Assembly: GCA_030849465.1 (NCBI GenBank)
Contig: JARVLF010000015.1
Span: forward strand, 1,240,001 to 1,304,000
Length of the DNA: 64,000 nucleotides
DNA from: Moesziomyces globuligerus
Lineage: Eukaryota > Basidiomycota > Ustilaginomycetes > Ustilaginales > Ustilaginaceae
Direction: 5' to 3'
The translations under genes and the position numbers were made by a program. The notes beneath the pieces are model-generated. The model worked only from the letters and a program-made list of their open reading frames with translations. It was not told the origin of the DNA and did no database searches. This document shows, piece by piece, positions 10,631 to 20,478 of this stretch. Each line of letters begins with the position of its first letter. Position 1 is the stretch's first letter.

Positions 10631-11545
10631 ATGGCGGAGGCGGTGAACCGCTGCGCCACGAGAACGAGACATCATGGGACTTCTGACCTCGAGACGGGCG
10701 AGCGGGATCGACGAGGCCATGTTGACAAGCGCGAAAGCTCCGCACACTCTTCGGACCTTGCACCTACCTTGGGGAGGACTTGTTTCCGGGGCACTACAGA
10801 GCGCATATCCGACTGCTTTGCACCGCACGTTCTAGCGGAAGTCAGTGACGCCGAGACCCTGCAAGCGCTACCCTTTCTTCTCCCACCGGCTCCAGCGCCC
10901 TCCTCCGCCAACTCCTCGGAGGTGGAAGCTGCGACGTGCAGCCGAGCACTATGGGGGCAGAGTTTGGAGCCACGCGTACTTCTACCGCGTCCGGTCAACG
11001 ATGACGAAGACGTCATCCCAGTCGATTTGGCAGTGGCGGCGAAAATGGAGCGCTTCCTAGAGCTTAAGCGGCAGGGGATGCACTTCAATCAGGCGCTGAT
11101 GGAGACGCACGCGTTCAAGAACCCACACCTCTACTCGGGCCTGATTGGGATGCTCGGTATCGATGAGACTGCATCCAATCTCCCCTTCCTCGATACAGCT
11201 CGAGACGGACCCGGGTGGCGAGGCAGGTTCCCCTTCTCTGACGTCATGCTCTTGGAGGGCGATCCCATCGCCGCGACCAACAAACAGCGACAAGACGCAC
11301 AGGCTGCCCGTGAGGCGAAATTGAACGCAAAGGGAAAGAGGACGATCGACTTTGTCGGGTCTTCCACGGCCAAAGAATCCTCAAAGACTCCGCAAGCCGA
11401 GAAACAAGCCAAGCACACCCACGGCGCAGACCATCGATCCAAACGCAGCAGCACATCGTCCTCTCGCCGACACGGCTCAGACCGAGACAGGCATACTCGC
11501 ACGCACACCGATTCGAAAACCAGACCGCCATCAAACCGTCACTAA
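10631..11545 (+). CDS. HCNGP / SAP30-binding-protein-like nuclear protein
   Basis: The product is 304 aa if the frame is uninterrupted. The middle matches the HCNGP family (human SAP30BP): IPVDLAVAAKMERFLELK, then GMHFNQALMETHAFKNPHLYSGLIGMLGIDETASNLP, the family's most conserved block, around residues 130-190. The C-terminus is Lys/Arg/Ser-rich with KTPQAEKQAKHTHG and RRHGSDRDRHTRTHT, suited to a nuclear transcription or RNA-processing cofactor. ATG at 10631 has an excellent GCCATGG context. The first 120 residues do not show the acidic N-terminus typical of the family, so an unrecognised upstream exon and a different start remain possible. It converges with PEX11, leaving 105 bp. Confidence 0.78.
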   Translation: MAEAVNRCATRTRHHGTSDLETGERDRRGHVDKRESSAHSSDLAPTLGRTCFRGTTERISDCFAPHVLAEVSDAETLQALPFLLPPAPAPSSANSSEVEAATCSRALWGQSLEPRVLLPRPVNDDEDVIPVDLAVAAKMERFLELKRQGMHFNQALMETHAFKNPHLYSGLIGMLGIDETASNLPFLDTARDGPGWRGRFPFSDVMLLEGDPIAATNKQRQDAQAAREAKLNAKGKRTIDFVGSSTAKESSKTPQAEKQAKHTHGADHRSKRSSTSSSRRHGSDRDRHTRTHTDSKTRPPSNRH

Positions 11546-11650
11546 GAGCTTTCACGATGACAATATACCCCATGCAATCCCGTTTGAGCGCGCTCGATCA
11601 AATGTTTGTCGTCTATCTTCGGCTTCTCTGCTGGTAGAGGGCGGCGGTGG

Positions 11651-12601
11651 CTAGGCAGCTTGCGGAGGAACCGGCGGAGCTGCCGAATTCTTCCAACCAG
11701 ATCGCAAACCGGCCATGGCAGCGATGGTGCCGAAGAGGCCGACCCAGCCATCGGAGATGAGGCCGGTCGCGCAGGACCAGTGGACGGTGAGGGGCAGGTA
11801 GCCGAGGTTGACCCAGAGCTCGTTGAGGATGGCTGCTTTGCGGTCGTCGAGCTCGTCCCACATCCTGCGGGTGATGATCTGCTCCTGGGAAGCTGAGGCG
11901 GACTTTTCCGAGTCCGGCGCGTCCGACACCAAACCGTTGGGCTTGAGCTGGATCTTGTTCGGGGTGGGATGACCGCGGGAGCGCTCGAGCGCCTTTGCAC
12001 GGAGGCGGAGCAGACGGTTGTCCTCGACGAGATGAAGGAGCTGGAGGCCGACATATAGCGCCCAGAAACGGGAACCCCAAAGCCAGAAGGCATTCTGGAT
12101 GGCTGCCGAGACGGGGAGGATGCCGTGGCTGCCAAGGTAGGCAAGCGCCTCCATGGGGCAGTAGGCGAGCATGGACCAGCCCTGAATGCGCTCGATGTTG
12201 TGCAGCAAGCGGGTCGGGGGCGGCGAGCGTTCGAGGCCGATCATCCACTTGAAGATGGGCAGGATGCCCCAGATGCGGTAGAGGATCCTGGCATCGCTGA
12301 CGAGCGCGCTGAGCTTCTGCACTCTCTGTGCTGCAGAGGAGGACTTGGTGGTGCGGATGCCTAGCATGCGCAGCCGCAAGGCGTACTGGAGATTGAGCAG
12401 GACAATGACGAGCTTGGACGAGTACTGGGTGAGCATGAGACACTTGTCGGTGCCGGACCATGTGGAGAGGTAGCGGATCATGTGGTCGAGACGGGGCGAA
12501 GGCTCGACATTGGAGAAACAGCCGAGGATCTTGTCGGTTGGATTCGGCTGGCGCGGCGTTGGCCGACGAAGTGCTGCAGCAGCTGGTGCGGGTTTCGACA
12601 T
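11651..12601 (-). CDS. PEX11: PEX11-family peroxisomal membrane protein
   Basis: The product is 316 aa and fits the PEX11 family, which elongates and divides peroxisomal membranes. The head has the usual family layout: a short N-terminal tail, then PSPRLDHMIRYLSTWSGTDKCLMLTQYSSKL, an amphipathic segment matching the membrane-remodelling helix. Hydrophobic stretches follow around LYRIWGILPIFKWMIGLE, AFWLWGSRFWALYVGLQLLHLV and, near the C-terminus, WVGLFGTIAAMAGL. It is longer than yeast Pex11 because of a polar linker (about residues 215-255). The start is ATG at 12601 and no intron is apparent. Which PEX11 paralogue group it belongs to was not resolved; it most resembles the fungal PEX11C-like type. 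Confidence 0.8.
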   Translation of the reverse strand: MSKPAPAAAALRRPTPRQPNPTDKILGCFSNVEPSPRLDHMIRYLSTWSGTDKCLMLTQYSSKLVIVLLNLQYALRLRMLGIRTTKSSSAAQRVQKLSALVSDARILYRIWGILPIFKWMIGLERSPPPTRLLHNIERIQGWSMLAYCPMEALAYLGSHGILPVSAAIQNAFWLWGSRFWALYVGLQLLHLVEDNRLLRLRAKALERSRGHPTPNKIQLKPNGLVSDAPDSEKSASASQEQIITRRMWDELDDRKAAILNELWVNLGYLPLTVHWSCATGLISDGWVGLFGTIAAMAGLRSGWKNSAAPPVPPQAA

Positions 12602-13345
12602 GATGGCGGAGGCTGTTTCGTGGGTCGGGTCGGTTCAAGAGAAGCCGAATACGCGCAGCGGGTTTGTGCCTTTGATGGTTGATGGTTGGAGTGCCAGAGA
12701 GCAAGTCTGCGTTAGTGAGGAAGGCGGAGCCGGGGGTATGCGATGCTCCGTTGAAGCGAAGATGGATGGCGGATGCAGGTGGTTGGAGAGAAGAAGCGAT
12801 GGGGGAATGCTGTGCCCGTTGTGTGACTTCGGAGAGCGTCTGTGCTGGCTCCGGCTCGACGCCGAAGACCGGCAAGTCGAGTCCGTAGGCTGTTGCTCCT
12901 AGCCGAGCCGGCCGGAGCGTCAGTTGAAATCCACAGACTCATCGACGCGACTTTTGTCTGGTTAGCGCCGGCTAACCCCAAAAATTGCCCAACACCCACC
13001 GCGCCTCGCGCCTGTCGCTTCACCCCACAGCGCATGAGAAAAAGAAGCGCCCCACAGCGTCGCTCTCGCCGACGGACGCTGCTTCGGACGCGTCGGTGAG
13101 TGAAACCAACCTGCCTTCAGCGCAGGCAACAGGGCGGAAGAGCGTGAAAGTCAGCAGCAGCGCAACACGGCAGATCGCCCGATTCGCACGCATGGATCCT
13201 CCCTCTCCTCGATTCGCTCCACACCAGCGGACCTGCACCTCTTCTCGCTACAGCATCGATGGCGGTCACGTATACATAGATCCTAGACAGATGTTCGGAG
13301 GTGCTGCTAATGAACAGGGCTGTCAATGCGCTCCGCAAGTCAGGC
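12602..13345. other. intergenic region upstream of PEX11
   Basis: Holds the PEX11 promoter and the 3' flank of the next - strand gene. No gene is supported. A small inverted repeat, GGTTAGC-GCCG-GCTAACC, lies at 12960-12977. Confidence 0.5.
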
Positions 13346-14912
13346 TCACTTGGCTGAGCGCCGAAGGCCGCCGAACTCCAATCGCGGGCTACCTGCTCGG
13401 GCCGTTTCGACCGCTTGTGTTTCAGAACCAGCGAATCTCGTCCGCCGTTGGGCAGAGGTTGCCAGCGGCGGCGGTAGCGACGGTTGCTGCTGCTGCGGAG
13501 AGCGTGCCGGGCTGAGGTTGTCGCGCAGCCCGTAGCGCACGCGTGGCGGATAGATCTGCTTGCGTAGCGCTCGATGATACGAAGGAAGGTGTACGTGGCT
13601 CTCCACCATAGCATCGAACGAGCTGTCATGAGCCGGTCTGGGCGACACCACAACCGCCACGTCCATCAGCTCTTCTTTCCGTTCCACCCGCGGCATTAGC
13701 TCTTTCCCGAGAATGGGCGAATATGCTAGAGTCGGGGTGGGACTGCGTGTCGGAGGTCCCACGCTCGACAACTCGGATTCCGAAGACAACCGCCGCGGAG
13801 CGTTGCTGGGCGAACGACCTCCGGACAGCGTCGAGAGCGAACAGCTGGAACACGCAGATTTCGGGCTCAAAGAGTAGAGCTCCCCCTTAGGTGCCGTCTC
13901 GCTCGTTCTGAAGGCCGCTTTGTTGGGACCAAGCTTTTTGAACGCCTTGCGGAACAGAGCTTTGTTCTTCTGCGGGTTCGATACCCGCACCGCCCTGAAA
14001 AGCTTTGCCGGCCCTTCGATTTTGTCATCCTTCTGGCTCTTGCTGCTCTCACCGCTACTGGTGCTGAAAGCGGATGAGAGCGAAGTGCGCGACGCCGAAT
14101 GTGCCAGGGAGCCCACAGCTCGACTTGAAGATGGCCCGTCTCGCGATCCCTCGTCCATCCACGGCCTGCCTTTGTCTAAGTGGTCGACGGTCGAAAAGAG
14201 AAGCGATGTCGTTGGAGTCGAGCTAGTCCTCTCCGGGGGCTCAGGGAATTGACTGGCAATGTCGTCGTCTTCGATCATATGTTTGGCGGCTTCTTCGGCG
14301 AAATCGGGATCGAGGTCGATGCTGTCTCCTCTATTACAGCTGTGTGTAGACTCGACCGGTGAGGGCAGAGGCTCGAACCTCGAGAATGTGCCATGACAAT
14401 CGAGGCCCGTCGGCCCTGTCTGCTCCTTGACCAGCGTGATCTTCGGCGTCCTTATCGCACGAGGCGGTCGGGCTGGAGGCATGCCTGGACGATCCGTGAA
14501 CGAATTGAGGCCCCGCGGGGTCGTGTCTGCTGCCAAGAACCTTTGACCGGCTGCGTCGATGGCTATGGGAGTGACCGGTGACAGCTCAGGAGCGACGGTA
14601 ACGTCGCTGAATGACGAAGCATGCGAGTAGACGGTGTCTTGGCTGGCACGACGGAGGACAAGACCCGTTTCTGTCAAAGCCAAGCGACGGTGGTCAGCAA
14701 GTAGTGCTAACTGCTATCGACTTGCGCGCGAGTTTGATGGCATACGCACCGCCGGCTGAGTATATATCGATGCTATCATCGCTGCTGGTGCTGAGACGCG
14801 CTCGCCGCTCAACATCCCTGACTGCTGCTGTCACATCCAGCTCTGCACGACAGCGTTCCTCGTAGACTTGACTGCTTGTGCATGGTCGAGCTAGATAGCT
14901 GATGTCCGACAT
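13346..14912 (-). CDS. hypothetical Ser-rich protein, 495 aa, two exons
   Basis: I do not recognise a domain. Exon 1 is 14912-14750 and exon 2 is 14670-13346. The 79-nt intron has donor GTGCGT, a TGCTGAC branch site and acceptor TTTGACAG; joining gives SAG-E-TGLVLRR in frame. Exon 2 on its own could only start with TTG. The protein is Ser/Thr/Pro-rich with an acidic patch (residues about 140-160, EEAAKHMIEDDD) and a basic segment (NPQKNKALFRKAFKKLGPNK) near the middle that may fold or bind membranes or nucleic acid. A conserved-looking tail contains HVHLPSYHRALRKQIYPPRVRYGLRD. The start is ATG at 14912. The gene is divergent from the Ser/Pro-rich gene at 17268 across 2.36 kb. Confidence 0.65.
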
Positions 14913-17267
14913 GTTCTGTGGAACACAGGCTGCCTATGATGAGCGAGCTCTGTGTCGTATGGAGAAAAGGTTCGAGAAGATGCTGATGGTCACGAGGATG
15001 CCCTCAAGGTTCCACTATGAGCGGCGAAGCTGGACTCTAGTCTTTTGAAAGAGCACGAGCTTGCGTAAGAGTAAGCCCGAAGGACATCCTCCGCTAAAGT
15101 GCCGCAGCTGACGCTGAACCGGACCGAGTGGGGGATGAGAACGATCCGCGCTTTCCGTGCCTCATCTGCAAAGCTACAATGGCAACGCGGATGAAAGCTG
15201 AGCCGAGGCATCGATTTGGAGCAACTACAAGGCAGTTGTAAGCTGTCATTCAGACCCCAGGTGCTCGGTCCTGCGATATGAGACGTGGCTGGGCATCGAA
15301 GTGCACGAGCCTCTCGATGCATCGATCTGGACAAGGGCGTGTTCTCCCGGATCAGCTACCCGCTTCACACAGGGTCCAGGCACAGTAATGAGGAGGGCCT
15401 TTCGGGGTGAGCTCGAGCCCCGCCTTCCTCCTCCCGCTCCAGCACACGCAATTGAGTCAGCATCAATGACATTATGCTGGTTTGAAGATGGCTCAGACAT
15501 GGATGCGGCCTGGGGCATTGAGAGCCTAGGCATAGGATACACCTGCACCCCGCAGCCTGTCCTGTCGCTGCATGACTGTTCTTATAACGGTCAGCTCCTG
15601 ATGTGCGATGTCGTCCTGGCTCTCGGCCGTCGATTTGGGAGGGGAAGAGGATGGGAAGTCGTCTAGTGCGGTACATTCGGGCGCCGAATGAGGATGAAGC
15701 ATGTGCGCGATCCTCGCAGCGCCCGGATCTCCAGTGCGCTGCTACCTGCCGAGCTCATCCTGCCCACGATCCGCGTAGACGGCTATCGGCGACCGGCTTC
15801 AAAGCTACTGCGATGGGGTCTGTGCTGCTTTTCGATGCATCGACATGCATTGTGGCAAGGACCTCCCATCTCGCTCTCGGATCCCTTCACACTCCTTGTC
15901 CAGACCCTTGAATCTGACGCCTAACCCTGGTGCCGTCTTCCAAGCCCTGCAAAGAGTAAAGACGTAAACGTGCCAGGACCAAGCCGCTGCATCGGAACGT
16001 GATACCGTGATGGGAAGGATCTTGCTTCGGGCTACCACTTTCGACAGCCTGTTTCGAAGGACTACAGCCCTTCGGCGAAGCGAATGCTCAAATTCAATAG
16101 CGTCAGAACAAGCTACCGGGCCTCTGATGTGTTCTGGCCCAGACTTGTCCAAAATCATTTGAGCTGCTCGCAAATGCAACGTCGCAGCGCTGACGACATC
16201 GGTTGGTCGAAAGACATCATGAAGGCTCACACGAAGGATGGCGAAGAACGAGCGAATGGTTCACCCAACCGGAGACAGCCGAAATGAAAGACCTTAAAGG
16301 ACGGAACAAAGTGCCTTATCGGCTGAGCGCTACATCCACGCTTGGCGACAAATGTGATCCGAGAAAAGGTACCGTGGCCGATCCGAGCAAGGTTGCGCTC
16401 GAGCCACAGGGATATACTGTGAGAGCTAATCGACGAGTCGTCGAATGCAGTGGACTCTGTGCACGAACCTTGGCCCCTCCAGCCGTCTTTGCGGATGGCC
16501 TCACACACAACTTTCCGCGTTCTGGGGGTTGCGCCCATCCCAAAGCTATCCCCGTCCATCGCCGTCTACCGAAGCCTGACTTCGTGTTGGGTGCAGCGGA
16601 GGTTGCCTGCACGGTGCACACCGTAGTCATGTCGCAGCATGGGCGGAACGGGTGTGCCCCGTCGGAGGTACCTCATGGCCATGAGAGCGATGTTCAATCG
16701 CTTCCATCAGCGTTGCTCAAATTCGCCCTTGAGCACTGTCGCGAGAGCCTAGGCCTACCGGTTGATAGTGCTCGTCATACCATTGATATGGGGCGTGGTT
16801 TCCTTCTGGGCGCATCTTTTAGGGACACCACCCCACATTTTCCCACATGAGAGTAGTCGTACATTCTGACCCTGGGCTTCAACTCAACACACAGGGCTAC
16901 ACTTGAGAGTAGCAATGCATGCTGCATCCGAGTGGGCACCATAACATCGGGTCTAACCTCATTTGACGCCGAACCAACTGATCAAGCCATTGTGGCGCCC
17001 CGGAATTTCTCGGCGAGCAGCAACGCAGCGGAAATGGTGACACCGCCGCCTTACATACCGTTGAACCCACTTCATCTGGGTTATGTTGTCTCTTGTGCCA
17101 GGGGCCGTTGATCCACACAGGGCCGAAGTGGCTAGAATCTACAGTCTCGTTCGCACAGCTCTGGTAGTGTGCCCTTCGCGCTCAAGCGGGCCTCCGGCAG
17201 AGCATCTGCACCAGAACAACGACTGCGAACTTCTCCGTATCTGCCACTTGGACGAACGACAGCCCCG
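14913..17267. other. long non-coding stretch between two divergent unknown genes
   Basis: No gene is supported over about 2.36 kb. Frames here are short (the longest is about 215 codons), have no homology I recognise, and start with non-ATG codons or overlap others of equal length. It may hold long promoters, a non-coding transcript, or a decayed gene. Confidence 0.45.
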
Positions 17268-20195
17268 ATGCCTGGCTCAGCCAAGCTGAGTGCAGATGCC
17301 CATCCTGCCTCTGGGCAGCCGCAGGTCGAGGCTTTGTCTCCGCTCAGAGACATCCACGACGGCTGCAGATCGCCTTCGCATCGCGGGAGCTGTGCTTCAA
17401 TGTTGAACAGTGCATCCTCTCTTGGTACTTTCGCCATCGACGATGCAACAGCTATGGAATCGGGGCGTCAGCTATCTGCCAAGACGACTCCCGCTCTCGG
17501 CTTCCCGCCGCCTCCTCCTCGACGTGCGCGTTCTTCCAAAAATGCGACTCGAGGAGAAGAACTTCAAACGAGGTCCACGTCGCAAATGAGTGGATCGAGT
17601 GCACCTTCGTCTCGCCCGAGCGCCTCCTCAACGCCGGATTCGTCGGCTTGCTATGAGGCAGCTCGAGGTCATCAAACGTCGGCGATTCGAACCAGGAAAG
17701 TCTCACACGAGGCATGGTGGCCCGATGAAGCACTCCGCCGGCAGGATTCCGGCTCAAGCCCCAAGATGTCCGCTCCCAGCACCGGCAGACCGCCGCGTCC
17801 TCCACGTCCCTCACGAGCACATCGTCCATTGCTGAGCCCCGGCTTGCCCACATCCTACAGCCATGACCGGCAGCAAAAGCAGCTTCCAGCTTCCAAGATT
17901 ACGGAAGGACTGCCGAGTCCTGTGCACTGCAGCATGACCAGTCCGACCGAGAATTGCCTCGAAGGGGGCGGGAGGAAACCTGACCAGGACTCCGCTAAGG
18001 AGACGATTTCTCTCCCGAAGATGGTTCAGAGTCCACCACTGCTGGTCGAGCTGCTTCGTGACAAAGCCTGGGCAAGGCCATACGATTACAAGGCCCAAGC
18101 GCCGTCCGTCACAAGTGGACAGACCCATTCGCGAACGCGCTCTTCCCAGACCGGGACAACCCTGGAGTCCGGCCGTACCTTGGCGACCACTGCCCCTTCA
18201 TCCGAAAGGAATTGTGCGGTTCGAGCGAGTCTTTCCGTTACTAGGCTTCAGAAGTCTGACGGATCGAGTCGCTCCAGACTCGACGTCTGCCACAAAGCCA
18301 TGTCCCCGACCGGCCAGCATTCCAGTGGGGCGCCTCAGCGACTGCCCATGGAGCAGAAGACCGCTCGCAGCCAGACATCCACGCAAGCTGCACCGCGAAT
18401 GGTGACGGTGACTGTCGAACAGACGTTCTCCCAGTCCTTTCTCGAGCCGACGAATACCTGCAAGGCCATCATGCTGCCGCGACCGCGTCTGAGGTCTCAC
18501 AGCGTGGGGCCCTCCTCCAAAGTCGCAGACACCAAGGTCCGTGGGTCTCCTGAGCGGTTCTGGTGGCGCGGAAAACAGGCTGACACCTCCCAATCAGCGG
18601 CGCCTGCGATCCGTCTGGCGCTTGCAGCATCGGGCGACCCGGAGAGCCATCGAAAGCGATATCACAGCGAGACGGCCCGAGCTTCGAGGGTTGAAGACAA
18701 AGATCCCCGTCTACGGCTGCACGCCAGCATCCCACCTCCGTTGCCTCCGAAAGAAGAACCGCTCGGTCCGTCACGCACTACGGCCAAAGGCTTGCCTGCC
18801 GTCCCATCACCTGCGCCTTGGACGCTGAAATTCCCGGACGGCAGACCGAGTGCTGAGTCCGTGGAGATGCTGGAGGCACCCGAGATCCTCGAGCGCAATC
18901 GACGGATGGATGCGGAGAGGCAGGCCTGGCGCCACCAGCACCGCTCAAGTCTAGGTGCCAATACGGCGCCGCTGTTTGACCGTGTGGGAATGTGTTTGCT
19001 CGATCCTTCTGGACAGCCTGCCGACTCAAAGCTGGCCAACAGGCGGCTGAGGAGGGCGAAGTCGGATATCCGTCAAGATCAACCCCGACCCCATGCAGCT
19101 GGTGTCAAGGTGCAGCGCCTGTGGAACCCGGATGGACGCGATCAGACCTTCCTGGCCATTCGTTCAGAGCTACCGGGCCCGTACAGCAGCGGCCAGCTCT
19201 CGGCCAGCACTCCTAACCTTGGCAGGGCGCGAAAGGAGCACCGAACACAGCGGCCCAGCGTCGTCAGAACCTTCGCAACGAGTCTGTCGAGCTTTGTGAA
19301 GCGCACAGCGGGTCAAGCGCGGAGGAAGAGGTCGTCCGTGGGCACAGATGGACAGGCCGATACCGACTCTGTCTTTCCCGAACGCAGCGCGACCATAAAG
19401 GGCGGAGAGGGAACGGCGGGCCCGCGATCTGCCAGATTGGGTGCTTTCGAGAAGGAACGTAACATCGTCTCTGAGGAGCCTGTCATCATCGGCAGGTCAT
19501 TCGGGACTGTACGTGCTGGCGGTAGTCGGGCGGTAACACGCGCCGACACCATCAGGGCGATGCACGCGATCGGGATCCATCCTGCTTCTCAGGGAAGCGC
19601 GTACCCGGCATGCTCGGACGCAGACCGGGAGAGGTCCGACGCAAGGTCGAACCCATCCGTACGAGGTGGACAGGTCCTTCCTGATCGAGTCCGTGCCTCT
19701 GTGCGGCCTTCGCGGACAGCAAGTCCAGCGAGGAACGGGTCTGCTCGGGGAGACAGCTTCCTGCAGGAAGAGCAGGACCAGGACGAGCTCGATCGTGCCA
19801 TTGCACAGCTCGAAGCCGAAGAGGCAAGCCCACTTGCTGATGCGCGGACCGTTCGCGAAGGACCAGTCTGCGCTTGTCAAGAGTGCAGCAGCCGGGGGCA
19901 TTCCCGTGTGGCCTCGCAGCGCAATCGTAGCGATGTATCCTCAGCTGATCGGCTGCAGATAACCAACCGGCAGCAAGAAGAAAATCGCAGCCCGCTTTCC
20001 AGCGCCTGTGAGGAGCTCCGAGGAGAAGCAGCGCTGAGGAGCAGCACAGTCGAGCGTCTTGTCAGGCGCTCTGACACCGGCGATTCGAAGCTGTCAAGCG
20101 ACACTTATTGCGGGATCCGAGTCTGGGACGCTAGCGCGGTCGACACGGCCAATCTCTTCTTCCGACCACCGCCAAACCGAGCACCTACGGACTGA
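17268..20195 (+). CDS. hypothetical Ser/Pro-rich protein, about 975 aa
   Basis: No domain is recognised. The protein is low in hydrophobic clusters and rich in Ser, Pro, Arg and Thr. Proline runs that could bind SH3 domains occur early (PPPPPRRARS and RPPRPPRPSR, roughly residues 80-190). A short acidic helix-prone segment, EEQDQDELDRAIAQLEAEEA, lies near residue 840, and the last 30 residues (CGIRVWDASAVDTANLFFRPPP) look more ordered. The start is uncertain: the frame is open from 17169 only with GTG, and the first in-frame ATG is 17268, with a weak context. An upstream exon spliced to one of several AG sites (for example near 17147) is possible. It looks like a scaffold or cytoskeleton-associated protein, but that is a guess. 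Confidence 0.62.
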   Translation: MPGSAKLSADAHPASGQPQVEALSPLRDIHDGCRSPSHRGSCASMLNSASSLGTFAIDDATAMESGRQLSAKTTPALGFPPPPPRRARSSKNATRGEELQTRSTSQMSGSSAPSSRPSASSTPDSSACYEAARGHQTSAIRTRKVSHEAWWPDEALRRQDSGSSPKMSAPSTGRPPRPPRPSRAHRPLLSPGLPTSYSHDRQQKQLPASKITEGLPSPVHCSMTSPTENCLEGGGRKPDQDSAKETISLPKMVQSPPLLVELLRDKAWARPYDYKAQAPSVTSGQTHSRTRSSQTGTTLESGRTLATTAPSSERNCAVRASLSVTRLQKSDGSSRSRLDVCHKAMSPTGQHSSGAPQRLPMEQKTARSQTSTQAAPRMVTVTVEQTFSQSFLEPTNTCKAIMLPRPRLRSHSVGPSSKVADTKVRGSPERFWWRGKQADTSQSAAPAIRLALAASGDPESHRKRYHSETARASRVEDKDPRLRLHASIPPPLPPKEEPLGPSRTTAKGLPAVPSPAPWTLKFPDGRPSAESVEMLEAPEILERNRRMDAERQAWRHQHRSSLGANTAPLFDRVGMCLLDPSGQPADSKLANRRLRRAKSDIRQDQPRPHAAGVKVQRLWNPDGRDQTFLAIRSELPGPYSSGQLSASTPNLGRARKEHRTQRPSVVRTFATSLSSFVKRTAGQARRKRSSVGTDGQADTDSVFPERSATIKGGEGTAGPRSARLGAFEKERNIVSEEPVIIGRSFGTVRAGGSRAVTRADTIRAMHAIGIHPASQGSAYPACSDADRERSDARSNPSVRGGQVLPDRVRASVRPSRTASPARNGSARGDSFLQEEQDQDELDRAIAQLEAEEASPLADARTVREGPVCACQECSSRGHSRVASQRNRSDVSSADRLQITNRQQEENRSPLSSACEELRGEAALRSSTVERLVRRSDTGDSKLSSDTYCGIRVWDASAVDTANLFFRPPPNRAPTD

Positions 20196-20272
20196 GAAGT
20201 CTGAGCACGGGTTCCTGCATCAGTGTTTGAATCGGAAGCCGTGAAAGTTGCCCTGCATGTTTGCGTGGTGTC

Positions 20273-20282
20273 AAGTGCGGAA
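20273..20282 (+). promoter_or_regulatory. AAGTGCGGAA element upstream of SPP1
   Basis: Exact copy of the 10-mer found twice at 9048-9097, here about 200 bp before the Spp1 start codon. Confidence 0.4.
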
Positions 20283-20478
20283 GAGTGGTGGTCTGAGGGG
20301 GACGAGAGGGTTGGCTGCGAAATTCGGAACTCGGATGTGCGACGCGCTGGACCCTGACGAGCTTCGCGCTGCCACACGACTTCTTGTATGACCCTTCACT
20401 GCATCGTTGAGACCGTCCCACCAGCAGGTATCCAAAAGCGCGACCCTCCAGCTCGTCTCCCATACTGAGGTGCTTAAG

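Noticed and set aside
10616..10633. A 15-base match (CCGGTCGGCCATG region) shared with about 28507-28521
   Set aside because: Short, with unrelated flanks; best seen as coincidence in GC-rich DNA.
12960..12977. Small inverted repeat GGTTAGC-GCCG-GCTAACC as a mobile-element end
   Set aside because: Seven-base arms without a partner copy, target duplication or transposase; too short to be meaningful on its own.
16203..16850. A 215-codon frame in the empty region
   Set aside because: Starts with TTG, matches no family I know, and such lengths are expected by chance in GC-rich DNA.
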